A DNA stretch of 64,000 nt from Melioribacteraceae bacterium (lineage in GTDB: Bacteria > Bacteroidota > Ignavibacteria > Ignavibacteriales > Melioribacteraceae): positions 1 through 64,000 of the forward strand of contig JAGFIY010000067.1 in assembly GCA_024103215.1 (NCBI GenBank). Reading direction: 5' to 3'. The stretch's first letter is position 1. The number at the start of each line of letters is the position of its first letter. The notes beneath the pieces are model-generated. The model saw only the letters and a list, made by a program, of their open reading frames with translations. It ran no database searches and was not told where the DNA came from. This document shows, in pieces, positions 44,937-55,088 of this stretch. Both the position numbers and the translations under genes were made by a program.

Positions 44937-47900
44937 TTAGAAATTTTTAACACAGTTCTTCCCATCCGGTGAATAATGACATTTGCTGCAATGTTCAAAA
45001 TTCGGAACAAAATTTTTAACTCTTATATTTCCAATAATTTTCTCTATCACCTTCTCAAAATCATCTAAATCCTTAATTCCGATATTTTTTTTAAATTCAA
45101 TCTGCGGCTGTTCAATAAACGCAAGTCTCAATTCATAATTTTTGATTTCATTGAACTGCTTGCTGATAACAAGCGCATAAAACATTAGTTGTGGAAGATA
45201 ATGATTGCCTTTCGCTTCAGCCTCCGAAGGATGAAAGGAATCCGATTTATAATCGACAATTATAATTTTGCTCTCGTCAATGATCAATCGATCTATGATT
45301 CCGTAGAGAAAGTAATCTTTATGTTTACTATAAATTTCATATTCCTTAAAATAGTTCGGGAATGATCTGATATGTTTCCACAATTCTGAATTAAGAAATT
45401 TATTAACCGAGTTTTCTATATTATTAATTTCTTTTTGTGATATTGAACTCAAATTTGGTATACTCATCTCTGCTTCAGCTACAGTACGGATGATATATTG
45501 CAAGTTGAGTATATTTTCTTTTTCTAATACTTTATGAATGATTGAGCCTTTCACATTAGGATTAATTTCTTCCTCTGAATTTTCGGAAGAATTAAAATCG
45601 AACTGTTCCTTATCTTGTTTAAGTAAGTTTAGCAGTTTTCCATAACCGAGATCATAAGTCAATTGATATTTAACCGGACATTGAGTAAACGTTGCAATTT
45701 TTGTGGCGGAAATTATCTCATTTTCTTCCTTATCAAAAACATCATGTGTCTCAATTTCAAGATCATCAGAATTAATTTTAAATTCTTCCACTTCAACCTG
45801 AGCTGTTTCAAAAACATTTTTTATTATCGGTAATTTGAATTGAAGTTCCTTTTTATAGTACTCAAATTCTTTGCCTTTTAATTTCATAAACTCCTGCTTA
45901 AAATAAATATCGATATCATTGGAATTCGTAAGACTATCTTTTCCAAAAACACTTTCGCAGAAGCCAAGGAATGAATCACTATCAAAATTTGTTTTCTTTC
46001 TCTCACCAGAAATTATCAAATGATTCATCGCCCTAGTAGATGCAACATAAAACAATCTTTTTATTTCCGCCGATTGCTTCCTTCGTTCGATATAATCATA
46101 CAAAGCACCAATGTATGTCTTTTTATATTCCCCGAAAAAATTACCTTCTACCGGAAGCTTAGTAAGAAATCCAAATCTTTTATCCATTGAAATAGATTTC
46201 GAAGCGAGTCTTTCAGATTTCGCTTTGTCGTGCGAGTTGAACAAAATAACAGTATCGAATTCAAGTCCCTTAGACTGATGTACTGTCATTAATCTAACAG
46301 AATTATCAGATAGATCAATTGCTGCTTGTCCTTCTTCATCCTCACGTTCTGACGCAGCTGAGAGAAAATCAACAAAATCGTACAGGTTCGAAAATCCTTG
46401 TGCTGATTTTTCGGAAGCAAGTCCGATTAATTTTTCAATGTTTGCAAGATCCTGATCACAGTTGCGCTTTGCCGCCACTGCAGAAACATAACCAGTGTCA
46501 TTAAGAATTTTTCTAATGAGCTTTGGAAGCTGCAAAGTTTTAGCAAATGAAAGATGATTTTGAAGAATTTCAATCAAATAATTCTTTTCGTTTGAAACAG
46601 AATAAGTCTTCAACTTTTCGAAAAATGTCTCTCCTTTACTTCGCGAAATTTCGAATAGCGCAATATCGGAAAGGGAGAAAAACGGAGAGCGAAGTATAAC
46701 CGCTAGCGCAAAATCGTTTGAAGGATTTATTAAGAAGGCAAGATAATTGGTTATATCATAAACGATCGGCTGATTGTAAAATCCTTTTCCGCCAACTATT
46801 GTAAATGGTATTCCGCTTTCAGAAAATGATTTTGAGAGAGGTTCAAACCATTTGCGCTTTCTGCAAAGTACCGCAATATTTCCATAATTGAAATCATCTT
46901 TTTCATCACGAAGTTTTTGAATTCTTGAAACAACCAATTCCGTCTCAGAAATGTTCTCATCCTCGGAAATCAGAAACTCAACCTTCCCTTCTTCTTTCTC
47001 GTCACGTCCGCAAATCAATTCTACGTAAGGAATTTCATTAAATGTATCGTTTCTTTTGTCAAATAATTTTGAGAAAACAGCATTTACAAATGCTGCAATG
47101 TTCGGTGCCATTCTGAAACTGTGAGGTAAAGTAAGAATTGAATCTACACTTGATTTACTTCCTATATCATATTTTGTAGTTTCAAATATTTCTGGTTCGG
47201 CTCCACGGAATCTATAAATACTCTGCTTTTCATCACCGACCACAAACAGATTACCGGTTTCAAGATTTCTAAGAATCGGCATCATGATTTTATACTGAAG
47301 CTCGTTTGTGTCCTGATATTCATCAATCATTATATAATGATATTTTTCCGCGAGTTCATTCCGGATATCTTCCTTATTCAGTAAATCGCGGGTAATTAAA
47401 AGCATGTCCTCAAAATCGAGCGCACTTCTGTCACGTTTTTTCTGAGAATAGATTTCAAGTAATAATTCATAAATATCTTTTAACAGGAAATTAAATGAAG
47501 CAAGATTTTTTATGGCTTTATCATACTCATTATCAAATAATAACTCTTTAATCTGCGAGAATTTTTCTTCAAGATACTTTATTTCTGATGAGCAATTCCC
47601 TTCAGTCTTCTTTATCCAGTTCTTTCTTAAAGTATATGTTGCTGTAAGAAATTCCGGATTAGATTGGAAATATTTTAACTGCTCGATTAAATCTTTTTTA
47701 TTATCAAAATTCGATATAAAGTTATCAACCAAAACTACGTATTGATTCTCGGGTTGTATTTTTTTTACTTCGTCATTGATCAATTGAATGTTGTAGATGA
47801 TTTCTTCAAAATTGAAATCAATTATCCTTGCTAAGCTTTCTATAAAATAATTTTTATAATATTCAGCAAGAGATTGTTCATTGTGAGTTTTGAGCAATTC

Positions 47901-48476
47901 CAAAATTTCGTATGAAGTGTAGCGAGAATGGATTAATTCTCGAAGTTCCTTTACCGTATTTTTTCTTGAGCCAAGAATTCTGATTATTTTTTTTAGTTTG
48001 CTACTTACAGAAGTATCTTTATCAATCTGATGAAAAAGTTCTTCAATAGATAAATCAATCAGTTCCGATGCGGCAGCAGCATCAAGAGGAACAAAAGCTG
48101 CATCAATACCGGCTTGCGGCGCATATTCTCTAAGAATATTCACACAGAATGAATGGATTGTGCTAATATTTGCTGATACCAAATATTTACGCAGCGAGAT
48201 TAATTTTGACTTTATTTCCGGAATTTTCTCCGTGAGTATTCTTGATTCAATTTCTTCGGAAATATTTTTATAGAGTTCGCTTGCCGCTTTTTCAGTAAAA
48301 GTAATAGCAACAATGTTACGAAGATTAATCCCCGGTTGAATTGCAATTTCAACAAAGCGTTTTTTTAATACAAATGTTTTTCCGCTTCCTGCGTTAGCAG
48401 TAAGTGAAATATGCTTTTTGTAATTAAGAGCTTTCTGCTGAAACGGTGTTAATTTTTTCTCGTGTTGAGCTGACAT
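44937..48476 (-). CDS. UvrD/AddA-like helicase with C-terminal iron-sulfur nuclease
   Basis: 1179 residues. Superfamily 1 helicase motifs: Walker A 'TANAGSGKTFVL' near residue 28, 'MIDEYQDTNELQ', 'LPHSFRM', 'LMTVHQSKGLEFD' and 'LFYVASTRAMN'. The C-terminal PD-(D/E)XK nuclease has 'IIVDYKSDSF' near residue 1075. A Cys near 933 ('FTQCPVKYQL') and three at the end ('CSKCHYSPDGKNC') form the four-cysteine pattern of an iron-sulfur-stapled nuclease. It should process double-strand breaks for recombination. No addB-type partner adjoins it. Confidence 0.9.
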   Translation of the reverse strand: MSAQHEKKLTPFQQKALNYKKHISLTANAGSGKTFVLKKRFVEIAIQPGINLRNIVAITFTEKAASELYKNISEEIESRILTEKIPEIKSKLISLRKYLVSANISTIHSFCVNILREYAPQAGIDAAFVPLDAAAASELIDLSIEELFHQIDKDTSVSSKLKKIIRILGSRKNTVKELRELIHSRYTSYEILELLKTHNEQSLAEYYKNYFIESLARIIDFNFEEIIYNIQLINDEVKKIQPENQYVVLVDNFISNFDNKKDLIEQLKYFQSNPEFLTATYTLRKNWIKKTEGNCSSEIKYLEEKFSQIKELLFDNEYDKAIKNLASFNFLLKDIYELLLEIYSQKKRDRSALDFEDMLLITRDLLNKEDIRNELAEKYHYIMIDEYQDTNELQYKIMMPILRNLETGNLFVVGDEKQSIYRFRGAEPEIFETTKYDIGSKSSVDSILTLPHSFRMAPNIAAFVNAVFSKLFDKRNDTFNEIPYVELICGRDEKEEGKVEFLISEDENISETELVVSRIQKLRDEKDDFNYGNIAVLCRKRKWFEPLSKSFSESGIPFTIVGGKGFYNQPIVYDITNYLAFLINPSNDFALAVILRSPFFSLSDIALFEISRSKGETFFEKLKTYSVSNEKNYLIEILQNHLSFAKTLQLPKLIRKILNDTGYVSAVAAKRNCDQDLANIEKLIGLASEKSAQGFSNLYDFVDFLSAASEREDEEGQAAIDLSDNSVRLMTVHQSKGLEFDTVILFNSHDKAKSERLASKSISMDKRFGFLTKLPVEGNFFGEYKKTYIGALYDYIERRKQSAEIKRLFYVASTRAMNHLIISGERKKTNFDSDSFLGFCESVFGKDSLTNSNDIDIYFKQEFMKLKGKEFEYYKKELQFKLPIIKNVFETAQVEVEEFKINSDDLEIETHDVFDKEENEIISATKIATFTQCPVKYQLTYDLGYGKLLNLLKQDKEQFDFNSSENSEEEINPNVKGSIIHKVLEKENILNLQYIIRTVAEAEMSIPNLSSISQKEINNIENSVNKFLNSELWKHIRSFPNYFKEYEIYSKHKDYFLYGIIDRLIIDESKIIIVDYKSDSFHPSEAEAKGNHYLPQLMFYALVISKQFNEIKNYELRLAFIEQPQIEFKKNIGIKDLDDFEKVIEKIIGNIRVKNFVPNFEHCSKCHYSPDGKNCVKNF

Positions 48477-48480
48477 AATT

Positions 48481-51400
48481 TTAGTTAAGTACGGGAAATT
48501 CTAGAGTTATTGTTGTCCCTGAGGAAGAAGTGCTTTTAACAAAAATTCTGCCTTCCAGGTTTTCCATGAGACGTTTAGCCAGGGTTAATCCAACGCCCAT
48601 CCCCAATTCTTTTGTAGTAAAATTGGGACTAAATATTTTATCCACAATTTCATCGGAAATTCCGCTTCCGTTATCGATTATATCTAAAATTAATTTTTTC
48701 TCCTTTCGGCTAAGTTTAAAAATAATCTCTGTCGCGTCAGCTTGAATCGAATTACGAATGAGATTAATCAAAGCTCGTCTTAATTGCTGAACATCTCCTT
48801 TTATCTCACTTATTTCTTCGGGCAGATCTAATATTATTTTAACATGCTCATTCATAAAAAGATTCACAGCATCATTAATAACATTTCTCAGCTTGATTGT
48901 TTCCATTTTTATTCCCGGCATTCTCGCGAAGCTAGAAAATTCTGAAGCAATATTTTTTAGAGTCTCTATTTGATTTATTAAAGTTTTTGTCACCTTCTTG
49001 AAGATTTCGTCAAACTTAGGAGATTTATCCGAATGTGCTGCAATCAGTTGCTGAACCGATAGTTTCATAGGGGTTAGCGGATTTTTTATTTCGTGTGCAA
49101 CTTGTTTTGCCATTTCTTTCCATGCACTTTCTCTTTCAATTTCAGCCAGTTCAATTTGATTCTTTTTAATTTCCTCAACCATCAGATTAAACTCCTCAAC
49201 AAGCTGTTGAACTTCGCCGCGGGATTTTTGTTCGATCTTCAACCCCAAATCACCCGATGCCACCGACTTAGTAGCAATAGTCAGTTTTCTTATAGGTGAA
49301 GAAATTTGATTCGCGAGCAATGTGCTGATTACGATTATCAGCAACACCGCAAATGAATAAACTCCAAATATAAATATACTTGCATCCGTCTCAGAAAGAG
49401 GAAGAAGAATTGAATTAAACAAATCACTGACTTTTATAACATATTCATCATTACCTATTTTTGATCTTCTATAGACTGCCTCATATTGATAATCATTTAT
49501 CTTCTCTTTAACAAGAATTGAATTTTTCCCATCGAGATAAAGTTTTTCCTGCACAACAGGATCCAATAACGATGAAAGTAATCCACTATCATAATAAAGT
49601 TTCTTTGACGCATAGCTAAGCTGTTTATCCTTGAAAAGTGCAAAAGATATACCCAAATCACTTTCTACTCTTTTATACAACATATCAGTATTAAAAGCAC
49701 CTGGGATGTTGTATTTGTTAAGATATTCGGCAACTGATGTTGTTCTTTTTAATAGCTTATAATGAATTGCACTTTCGTTTTTTTGATCCGTAAGCTGCTT
49801 AAAATAAATTGCCATTGTTATCATAGGAATAATCGAGATGAAAAGGAGAACAAACAGTAACTTTGCACGGAATGTAAAAAGTCGTTCTTTATTTTTGTTA
49901 AACTCAAATGCGAATGTCATCAGCGCAAAGAAGAAAATAATGATTGAATGAATAAAAAACACTTTGAAAAAATGAAACAGATTAAATGAAAGATCATTCA
50001 ATTTTGAAGCGGCTGCAATAATTTTTTCAAAAACATCTCTGTCATCCTTCAATAAATAAAAAACATACTCCTCTCCATCGACGTGCAGGTTCATCCACGC
50101 TTCATTAAGTCTTGAAAATTCAGCATCACTAATCTTTTTAATGTTTTCAGTTCCAATGTCAACCTCGCTTATTGAATTAACAAGATTGCCATCCTGTATC
50201 TCGAATAGATTAACCGTGTTGAGACTAAACTGAGGTTCCATCAGATAAATGTTCTGTCCCATAAATGCCGGAAGAAATTTTAGGTCGATACCTGAAGGAT
50301 TGTTGTAAGTGCATACTTCCAAATATATTTCCTTATCAGGAAGATTGATTCTTCGTATTCCGGAAAGTACATGTCCTTCAGAACTTAAAGCCGCAAATCT
50401 TTCAAGTTCAAGATCTGTATCTTCGGGCAGCGTAGTCCAAAGTCGATCTCTAAAAAGTTTTTTGTCAAAATTAATTTCGCCTATCGTCTGAAAGTTTGAA
50501 TCAAGAATTCTAACACATGAAACTATCCCTTCTTGATGAAGGAGACTGCTGTTCCAAACTCTGAAACAGATTCTTGATGCCGAAAGTGGATCATTGAGAT
50601 AAGAAAAAATTAGTTCCTCATTTTCTTCTTTGTTAAGGGTTTCAAAGATAACATAATCAAGCCAATGCTCTTTTGGTCTTATTAAATCTTCAGCAAACTT
50701 TTTAAGTGACTCCCTTTGCTGTTCACCGTTATAATGATTTAATAAACTAACTGTAACGAAGGAAGATGAAAAAGCGATATACAAAAAAATAACTTTACTG
50801 TAACTTTGATGAATTACTATAAAATAGAGCACAGCAAATAAAAGTGTTATGAGAACAACTCTTAAAAAAATTGTTAACTGTGGATTGGACTGAATAAAAT
50901 GGTAAGCAAGACCAAGTAATTGAACTGCAACAAAAACACCCACAAAAAAAGGAAGCAACTTCCAAGATTTTTCATAGGACAAAAATCTAAACAATAGAGC
51001 AAATAAAATTACCGATGCAAAAATTATTATTACCCCCATCAACAAAATATTGAGATGCATCAGTAAAATTGGCGGATCCGGAACTATGTTGAAATCTTCG
51101 AAGTAATAAATCGATGAGTCAAAAACAACACTTTTTATCGCGGAACCGAGAGCCCTAAACAATACAAGTGAGATCAAAATTATAGTAACTGATATTAACA
51201 GTTTAACTATATTTCCAATTTTTCTGTTTTGTGCAAAATCAATTTTCTCTAAGACAAAATATTTAGAAGTAATCAGTAACGCAGAAATTAAAACAAGCAG
51301 TGATAAAAGCAGTTCTAGCGGTGATTTTACTATACCGAATCCCCATGTTGAAGAAAAATATGAAGAATTGAGTAATTCCGATTTGAGAATTAAAGCAGGA

Positions 51401-52317
51401 ATATTGAGCAGGAATAACCCTATACGGAGAGAAAGGATTAGAAGAATAAAAGATGTTGCTTTAATAATCTTTGAATCCAGCCTTGCTGTTTTAAACCATA
51501 ACCAGATTACAATTGTCAAAAGCAGCAAAAATAAACTGATTGATTGAATAGACCCAAAATTTTGATTGAGCTCTATTATGTAATTATCTAAGATCGGCTT
51601 CTGAGTTAGAACTTCGACGGAGACATTCGCTTCATTATCAAGAAGTTCAAAAGAAAAATATCTGCCGTTTATAACTTCTTTATCCTCCGGGAAATAAATA
51701 ACTTTAATATCAGTATTCAATAGTTTTGATAAAAAACTACTAAAACTCCTCTCAATATTTTCAATATCAAAATCAATAAATGTTTCAAACGGAGAAATTG
51801 TTGCTAATAAAAACTGACTGTTTCCTAATTCAAATTCTTTTAATAAAACAAAATGAGTTGAAGTTACTGTGTTTATGAATTGAGAAGAATATCTCCTAAA
51901 ATTGACATTGCTGAATAGATTCCCAACATCATTGAGTCCACCGTTCCAAGCTATAAGACTATCTTCATCATTATAAATTTGATGAAGCAAGTTTTCATTT
52001 TTTCCCAACTTACTGAAAGACGATATAATTTCATCTACGTTTTGAAGCGAATCAATTCGTGTTATCATTTTACTTTCAGCGAGTCTAATACTGCTCAACT
52101 TACGACCGAATTCTTCTTGAGCGGTTTGTTTTATAATTTTAATTTTTTCGGAAAGCACTTCGTCCCAATTTTCACGTACTGAATCAATTTTCTGCGGCGA
52201 ATAAATTCCCACACCTATTGTAGTTAGTAAAAACAATGAGATAAAAAAGGCTAATATTTTATTTTTGCCGGAAGGTAACTTTTTCATTTCGTCATCGAGA
52301 TGTGAGTAATTCTCCAT
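48481..52317 (-). CDS. very large NtrY-like sensor histidine kinase
   Basis: 1278 residues. One N-terminal span (about 17-36), a periplasmic part (about 40-250), a block of roughly eight spans (about 255-530), a second large outer domain, further spans near 780 and 825, another outer domain and a span near 990 lead into HAMP, HisKA and ATPase domains. The phospho-acceptor is the His in 'VAHEIKNPLTPMK' near residue 1075. The ATP-binding boxes 'NLIRNSIQA', 'DNGSGIS' and 'GMGVGLTLAKRL' are intact. No response regulator adjoins it. An alternative ATG at 52287 forms ATGA with the upstream stop. Confidence 0.87.
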   Translation of the reverse strand: MENYSHLDDEMKKLPSGKNKILAFFISLFLLTTIGVGIYSPQKIDSVRENWDEVLSEKIKIIKQTAQEEFGRKLSSIRLAESKMITRIDSLQNVDEIISSFSKLGKNENLLHQIYNDEDSLIAWNGGLNDVGNLFSNVNFRRYSSQFINTVTSTHFVLLKEFELGNSQFLLATISPFETFIDFDIENIERSFSSFLSKLLNTDIKVIYFPEDKEVINGRYFSFELLDNEANVSVEVLTQKPILDNYIIELNQNFGSIQSISLFLLLLTIVIWLWFKTARLDSKIIKATSFILLILSLRIGLFLLNIPALILKSELLNSSYFSSTWGFGIVKSPLELLLSLLVLISALLITSKYFVLEKIDFAQNRKIGNIVKLLISVTIILISLVLFRALGSAIKSVVFDSSIYYFEDFNIVPDPPILLMHLNILLMGVIIIFASVILFALLFRFLSYEKSWKLLPFFVGVFVAVQLLGLAYHFIQSNPQLTIFLRVVLITLLFAVLYFIVIHQSYSKVIFLYIAFSSSFVTVSLLNHYNGEQQRESLKKFAEDLIRPKEHWLDYVIFETLNKEENEELIFSYLNDPLSASRICFRVWNSSLLHQEGIVSCVRILDSNFQTIGEINFDKKLFRDRLWTTLPEDTDLELERFAALSSEGHVLSGIRRINLPDKEIYLEVCTYNNPSGIDLKFLPAFMGQNIYLMEPQFSLNTVNLFEIQDGNLVNSISEVDIGTENIKKISDAEFSRLNEAWMNLHVDGEEYVFYLLKDDRDVFEKIIAAASKLNDLSFNLFHFFKVFFIHSIIIFFFALMTFAFEFNKNKERLFTFRAKLLFVLLFISIIPMITMAIYFKQLTDQKNESAIHYKLLKRTTSVAEYLNKYNIPGAFNTDMLYKRVESDLGISFALFKDKQLSYASKKLYYDSGLLSSLLDPVVQEKLYLDGKNSILVKEKINDYQYEAVYRRSKIGNDEYVIKVSDLFNSILLPLSETDASIFIFGVYSFAVLLIIVISTLLANQISSPIRKLTIATKSVASGDLGLKIEQKSRGEVQQLVEEFNLMVEEIKKNQIELAEIERESAWKEMAKQVAHEIKNPLTPMKLSVQQLIAAHSDKSPKFDEIFKKVTKTLINQIETLKNIASEFSSFARMPGIKMETIKLRNVINDAVNLFMNEHVKIILDLPEEISEIKGDVQQLRRALINLIRNSIQADATEIIFKLSRKEKKLILDIIDNGSGISDEIVDKIFSPNFTTKELGMGVGLTLAKRLMENLEGRIFVKSTSSSGTTITLEFPVLN

Positions 52318-52712
52318 TTATCATGAAAGAATTCCATCGATATGAAGAGTTTTAATTTATTTTTTTTTCCTGATGAAACATATTCAATATCACCAAATGC
52401 AACCGGGTTTTCGGATTCTTCCGATGCTGTTTCAAAACTAACTTTTATAGGATTAATGCCTATTAAAAAATCTTGAATTATGTAGTAGGATTGATTTGCA
52501 CTGAAATAACCTTTTGTTCCGTCGCTTAAACTTATATAAACTCTGCTGTTTAGATAATCGGAAAATAAGCTTACATTAGTTTTTTCAATTCCATTATGTG
52601 CTTTATTCAAAATAAAATTTATTTCACTTGTTTTATCTTGAGCAGATAAAATTTGAAAACCTAAACACAATAATAATATAAGAAACATTTTCTTGATCAA
52701 TTCAAATCCCAA
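52284..52712 (-). CDS. DUF4783-like small exported protein
   Basis: 142 residues with a signal peptide (about 1-24, ending 'ILSAQ') and an NTF2-like pattern ('FNLIL..HNGIEK', 'YYIIQDFL', 'FFHDKWRITHI'), resembling the DUF4783 family of Bacteroidota. No enzymatic residues are evident. It immediately precedes and overlaps the giant histidine kinase gene by 3 or 34 bases depending on the start, so the two are probably co-expressed and it might supply a periplasmic partner. Confidence 0.65.
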   Translation of the reverse strand: MGFELIKKMFLILLLCLGFQILSAQDKTSEINFILNKAHNGIEKTNVSLFSDYLNSRVYISLSDGTKGYFSANQSYYIIQDFLIGINPIKVSFETASEESENPVAFGDIEYVSSGKKNKLKLFISMEFFHDKWRITHISMTK

Positions 52713-52743
52713 ATAATTATTAAAATAACCAAATAGATAAAAA

Positions 52744-52770
52744 AAAGCATACCGTTTATTGGTATGCTTT
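52744..52770 (-). terminator. terminator after the fibronectin-type lipoprotein gene
   Basis: A perfect 10-base inverted repeat (AAAGCATACC / GGTATGCTTT) with 7-base loop, followed on the minus strand by a T-run. It separates the lipoprotein gene from the DUF4783-kinase unit. Confidence 0.85.
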
Positions 52771-52798
52771 GACGGGAGAAGAGAGGAAGTGACTAAAC

Positions 52799-53641
52799 TT
52801 AATTATAATTTTTCTTAAGCTCTAATTCATAAATATTTCTTTTTTCATTTTTAGGTTTCGGTTTCAGCTGCTGCTCGCCTTGAATTGTTTGATAAGCCCA
52901 ATCGAAAAACATTCTTTCCTGCTTAACCGAACTAATTCTAATTTTCGCAAAGTGCATATCCCAAGTCATTATGACATAAGTGTGTCCGGGCAGTGCTTTT
53001 ACATATTTTACATTATCTCCGGGGTTCATTGTCACCCAGCCGTCAATCGGTGCATAAGTTATGTCGTAAATATCATTAGTTGGGCCCATATCTTGAATTT
53101 CCGTGTCATACCATACGTTTAGATAGAGCGTTCCTTCATAATTTTCGAAAAAGAAATCCGCTGAATATTCGTCATCAATATAATCGTAAGGAAGTATAGA
53201 ATAAGTGCTAAAATCATAACCGGAATTCTCGGGATATCTTCTAAAATCGAATACTGAAACATTCCTACCTTCGGGACGGGGCGCGCCGTAAGCAACATCG
53301 TAACTTAGTTCACTTTCATTTCCATTATAGTCATATGCAACAACAGCATAATAGTATTTATCACCGTTTACCGCATCATAATCGATATAGAAATTGTTCT
53401 CAGTACTGCCAATTAATTCGTATCTTCCTTGATAGTCCCAAGCAAAATAAACGTTGTAACCAGCAAGATCCGGTTCATTGTTGTGATCCCAAAGAATATC
53501 GACTTGATTATCGCCCACATAGGTCGTTACGTTTCTCGGTGGTTCAGGCGGTGTGGAATCATAATAATATTCATCATCATCGCAGCTTGTGGCGGTTACA
53601 AGTAAACCGGCAAGTAATATCAGATACAGTAACTTTTTCAT
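52799..53641 (-). CDS. lipoprotein with fibronectin type III domain
   Basis: 280 residues from the ATG at 53641, chosen for its GGAGG ribosome binding site; a TTG seven codons earlier is less likely. A lipoprotein signal ends at 'VTATSC' and acidic residues follow. A fibronectin type III domain runs from about residue 31 ('PPEPPRNVTTYVGDNQVDILW' region) to about 120. The remaining 150 residues are rich in Tyr and Asp and unrecognised. It is likely attached to the outer membrane. It has its own terminator and no clear partner. Confidence 0.75.
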   Translation of the reverse strand: MKKLLYLILLAGLLVTATSCDDDEYYYDSTPPEPPRNVTTYVGDNQVDILWDHNNEPDLAGYNVYFAWDYQGRYELIGSTENNFYIDYDAVNGDKYYYAVVAYDYNGNESELSYDVAYGAPRPEGRNVSVFDFRRYPENSGYDFSTYSILPYDYIDDEYSADFFFENYEGTLYLNVWYDTEIQDMGPTNDIYDITYAPIDGWVTMNPGDNVKYVKALPGHTYVIMTWDMHFAKIRISSVKQERMFFDWAYQTIQGEQQLKPKPKNEKRNIYELELKKNYN

Positions 53642-53741
53642 TTTATCCTCCGCTTTTAGCAAATATAAAGCAAATGAAATGCCAAAAACTATAATGGAAT
53701 TTATTTTGATTTTCTATCGTTTTTCAAAGATTATAAAAGGC

Positions 53742-53773
53742 TGTGTCCATTTATGTAGACTAAAATGGACACA
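53742..53773. terminator. perfect hairpin after pyrC, probable terminator
   Basis: TGTGTCCATTT (53742-53752) and AAATGGACACA (53763-53773) form an 11-base perfect stem with 10-base loop, 17 bases beyond the pyrC stop. On the minus strand it is followed by GCCTTTTA, a weak T-run. The shape would also suit the end of a small inverted-repeat element, for which there is no other support. Confidence 0.55.
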
Positions 53774-53790
53774 TAATTATCCACTAATTA

Positions 53791-55074
53791 TCACAAGGAG
53801 TGATATTGATTCTGATAGTATAATTTACCTTTGTTAATAACGGCAACCGATTTGCCTGTGAGTAACCGGTTGTTAAAAGGCGAGTTTCTAGATTTCGATT
53901 TGAACTTACTCACTTCAACAGTCCAGACAAGGTCAGGATCAAAAATTGATAAGTTTGCTTCCACTCCCTTTTCAATTTTGGGAACTGGAATGTTTAAAAT
54001 TTTCCTTGGATTGATCGCAAGTTTTTCTATCAATTGCTCAATCGTTAGTCGATTTTTGTGAACTAATTCACTTAACGCTAATCCAAGTTCTGTTTCCAAA
54101 CCGAGAATACCATTGGGGGCATAGATAAATTCCATCTCTTTTTCCTCGATTGAATGAGGAGCATGATCACTTGCAATACAATCGATAGTTCCATCGATCA
54201 AACCCTCGATAATTGCTTCTACATCAGCAGCTTTTCTTAATGGGGGATTCATCTTAAAGTTTGTATCGTATGATTTAAGTGAATCATCTGTAAGTGTAAA
54301 ATGGTGAGGAGTAACCTCCGCTGTTACATTAATTCCTTTTGCTTTTGCTTCTCTAACGATTTCAACAGCTCGTTTCGAACTGATATGTGCAATATGAACT
54401 TTTCCCCCAGTATATTCTGCCATAAGAATATCACGCATAACTATTAAATCCTCAGCAACACTGGGAACCGATGGAAGTCCTAAAAGTGTTGAAACTTCGC
54501 TTTCATTCATCGCCCCGTCAGCCAATGATTCATCCTCACAATGTTCAATTACGGGAGCGTTATACATTTGAAGATACTCAAGAGCGTTTCTTAAAAGAGA
54601 AGCACTTTTAACAGCAACACCGTCATCAGAAAAAGCTCTTGCACCGGCTGTATAAAGTTCTGCGATAGGAGCTAAAGACTCTCCTTCGCGTCCGACAGAA
54701 ACCGCACCGATCGGGATGACTTCTACAAGATGATTTTTTGCTTTTTCGAGAATTGAACTTACAACTTCGGCATTGTCTATAGCGGGTGATGTATTAGGCA
54801 TGCAAGCCACTCCGGTAAAACCTCCCGCAGCTGCCGAGTTGCATCCGGTTTGAACAGTTTCTTCGTCCTCCCGTCCGGGTTCACGCAAATGAACGTGCAT
54901 ATCGAACAAACCGGGCGCACAGATAAGACTATTTCCTTCAATAACTTGATCGCATCCTTTTTCGTCGATTTGTCCTATTTCTGCAATTGTTCCGTTTGAA
55001 ATCAGAATATCTTTTCTTTGATTTAATGATTGAGCGGGATTTACAATTTGAATATTCTTAAGTAGTAATTTCAT
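53791..55074 (-). CDS. pyrC: dihydroorotase
   Basis: 427 residues, amidohydrolase fold of the longer class I type. Zinc ligands lie in 'FDMHVHLREPG' near residue 59, 'VIEHCED', 'VHIAHISSKRA' and 'CIASDHAPHS' near residue 300. It cyclises carbamoyl aspartate to dihydroorotate, step three of pyrimidine synthesis. It follows pyrB by 14 bases in a pyrR-pyrB-pyrC operon. Confidence 0.95.
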   Translation of the reverse strand: MKLLLKNIQIVNPAQSLNQRKDILISNGTIAEIGQIDEKGCDQVIEGNSLICAPGLFDMHVHLREPGREDEETVQTGCNSAAAGGFTGVACMPNTSPAIDNAEVVSSILEKAKNHLVEVIPIGAVSVGREGESLAPIAELYTAGARAFSDDGVAVKSASLLRNALEYLQMYNAPVIEHCEDESLADGAMNESEVSTLLGLPSVPSVAEDLIVMRDILMAEYTGGKVHIAHISSKRAVEIVREAKAKGINVTAEVTPHHFTLTDDSLKSYDTNFKMNPPLRKAADVEAIIEGLIDGTIDCIASDHAPHSIEEKEMEFIYAPNGILGLETELGLALSELVHKNRLTIEQLIEKLAINPRKILNIPVPKIEKGVEANLSIFDPDLVWTVEVSKFKSKSRNSPFNNRLLTGKSVAVINKGKLYYQNQYHSL

Positions 55075-55088
55075 TTTTCACCTTTTAA

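Noticed and set aside
53742-53773. Hairpin after pyrC as an insertion-element end
   Set aside because: No transposase, target duplication or second copy is visible; a terminator explains it better.
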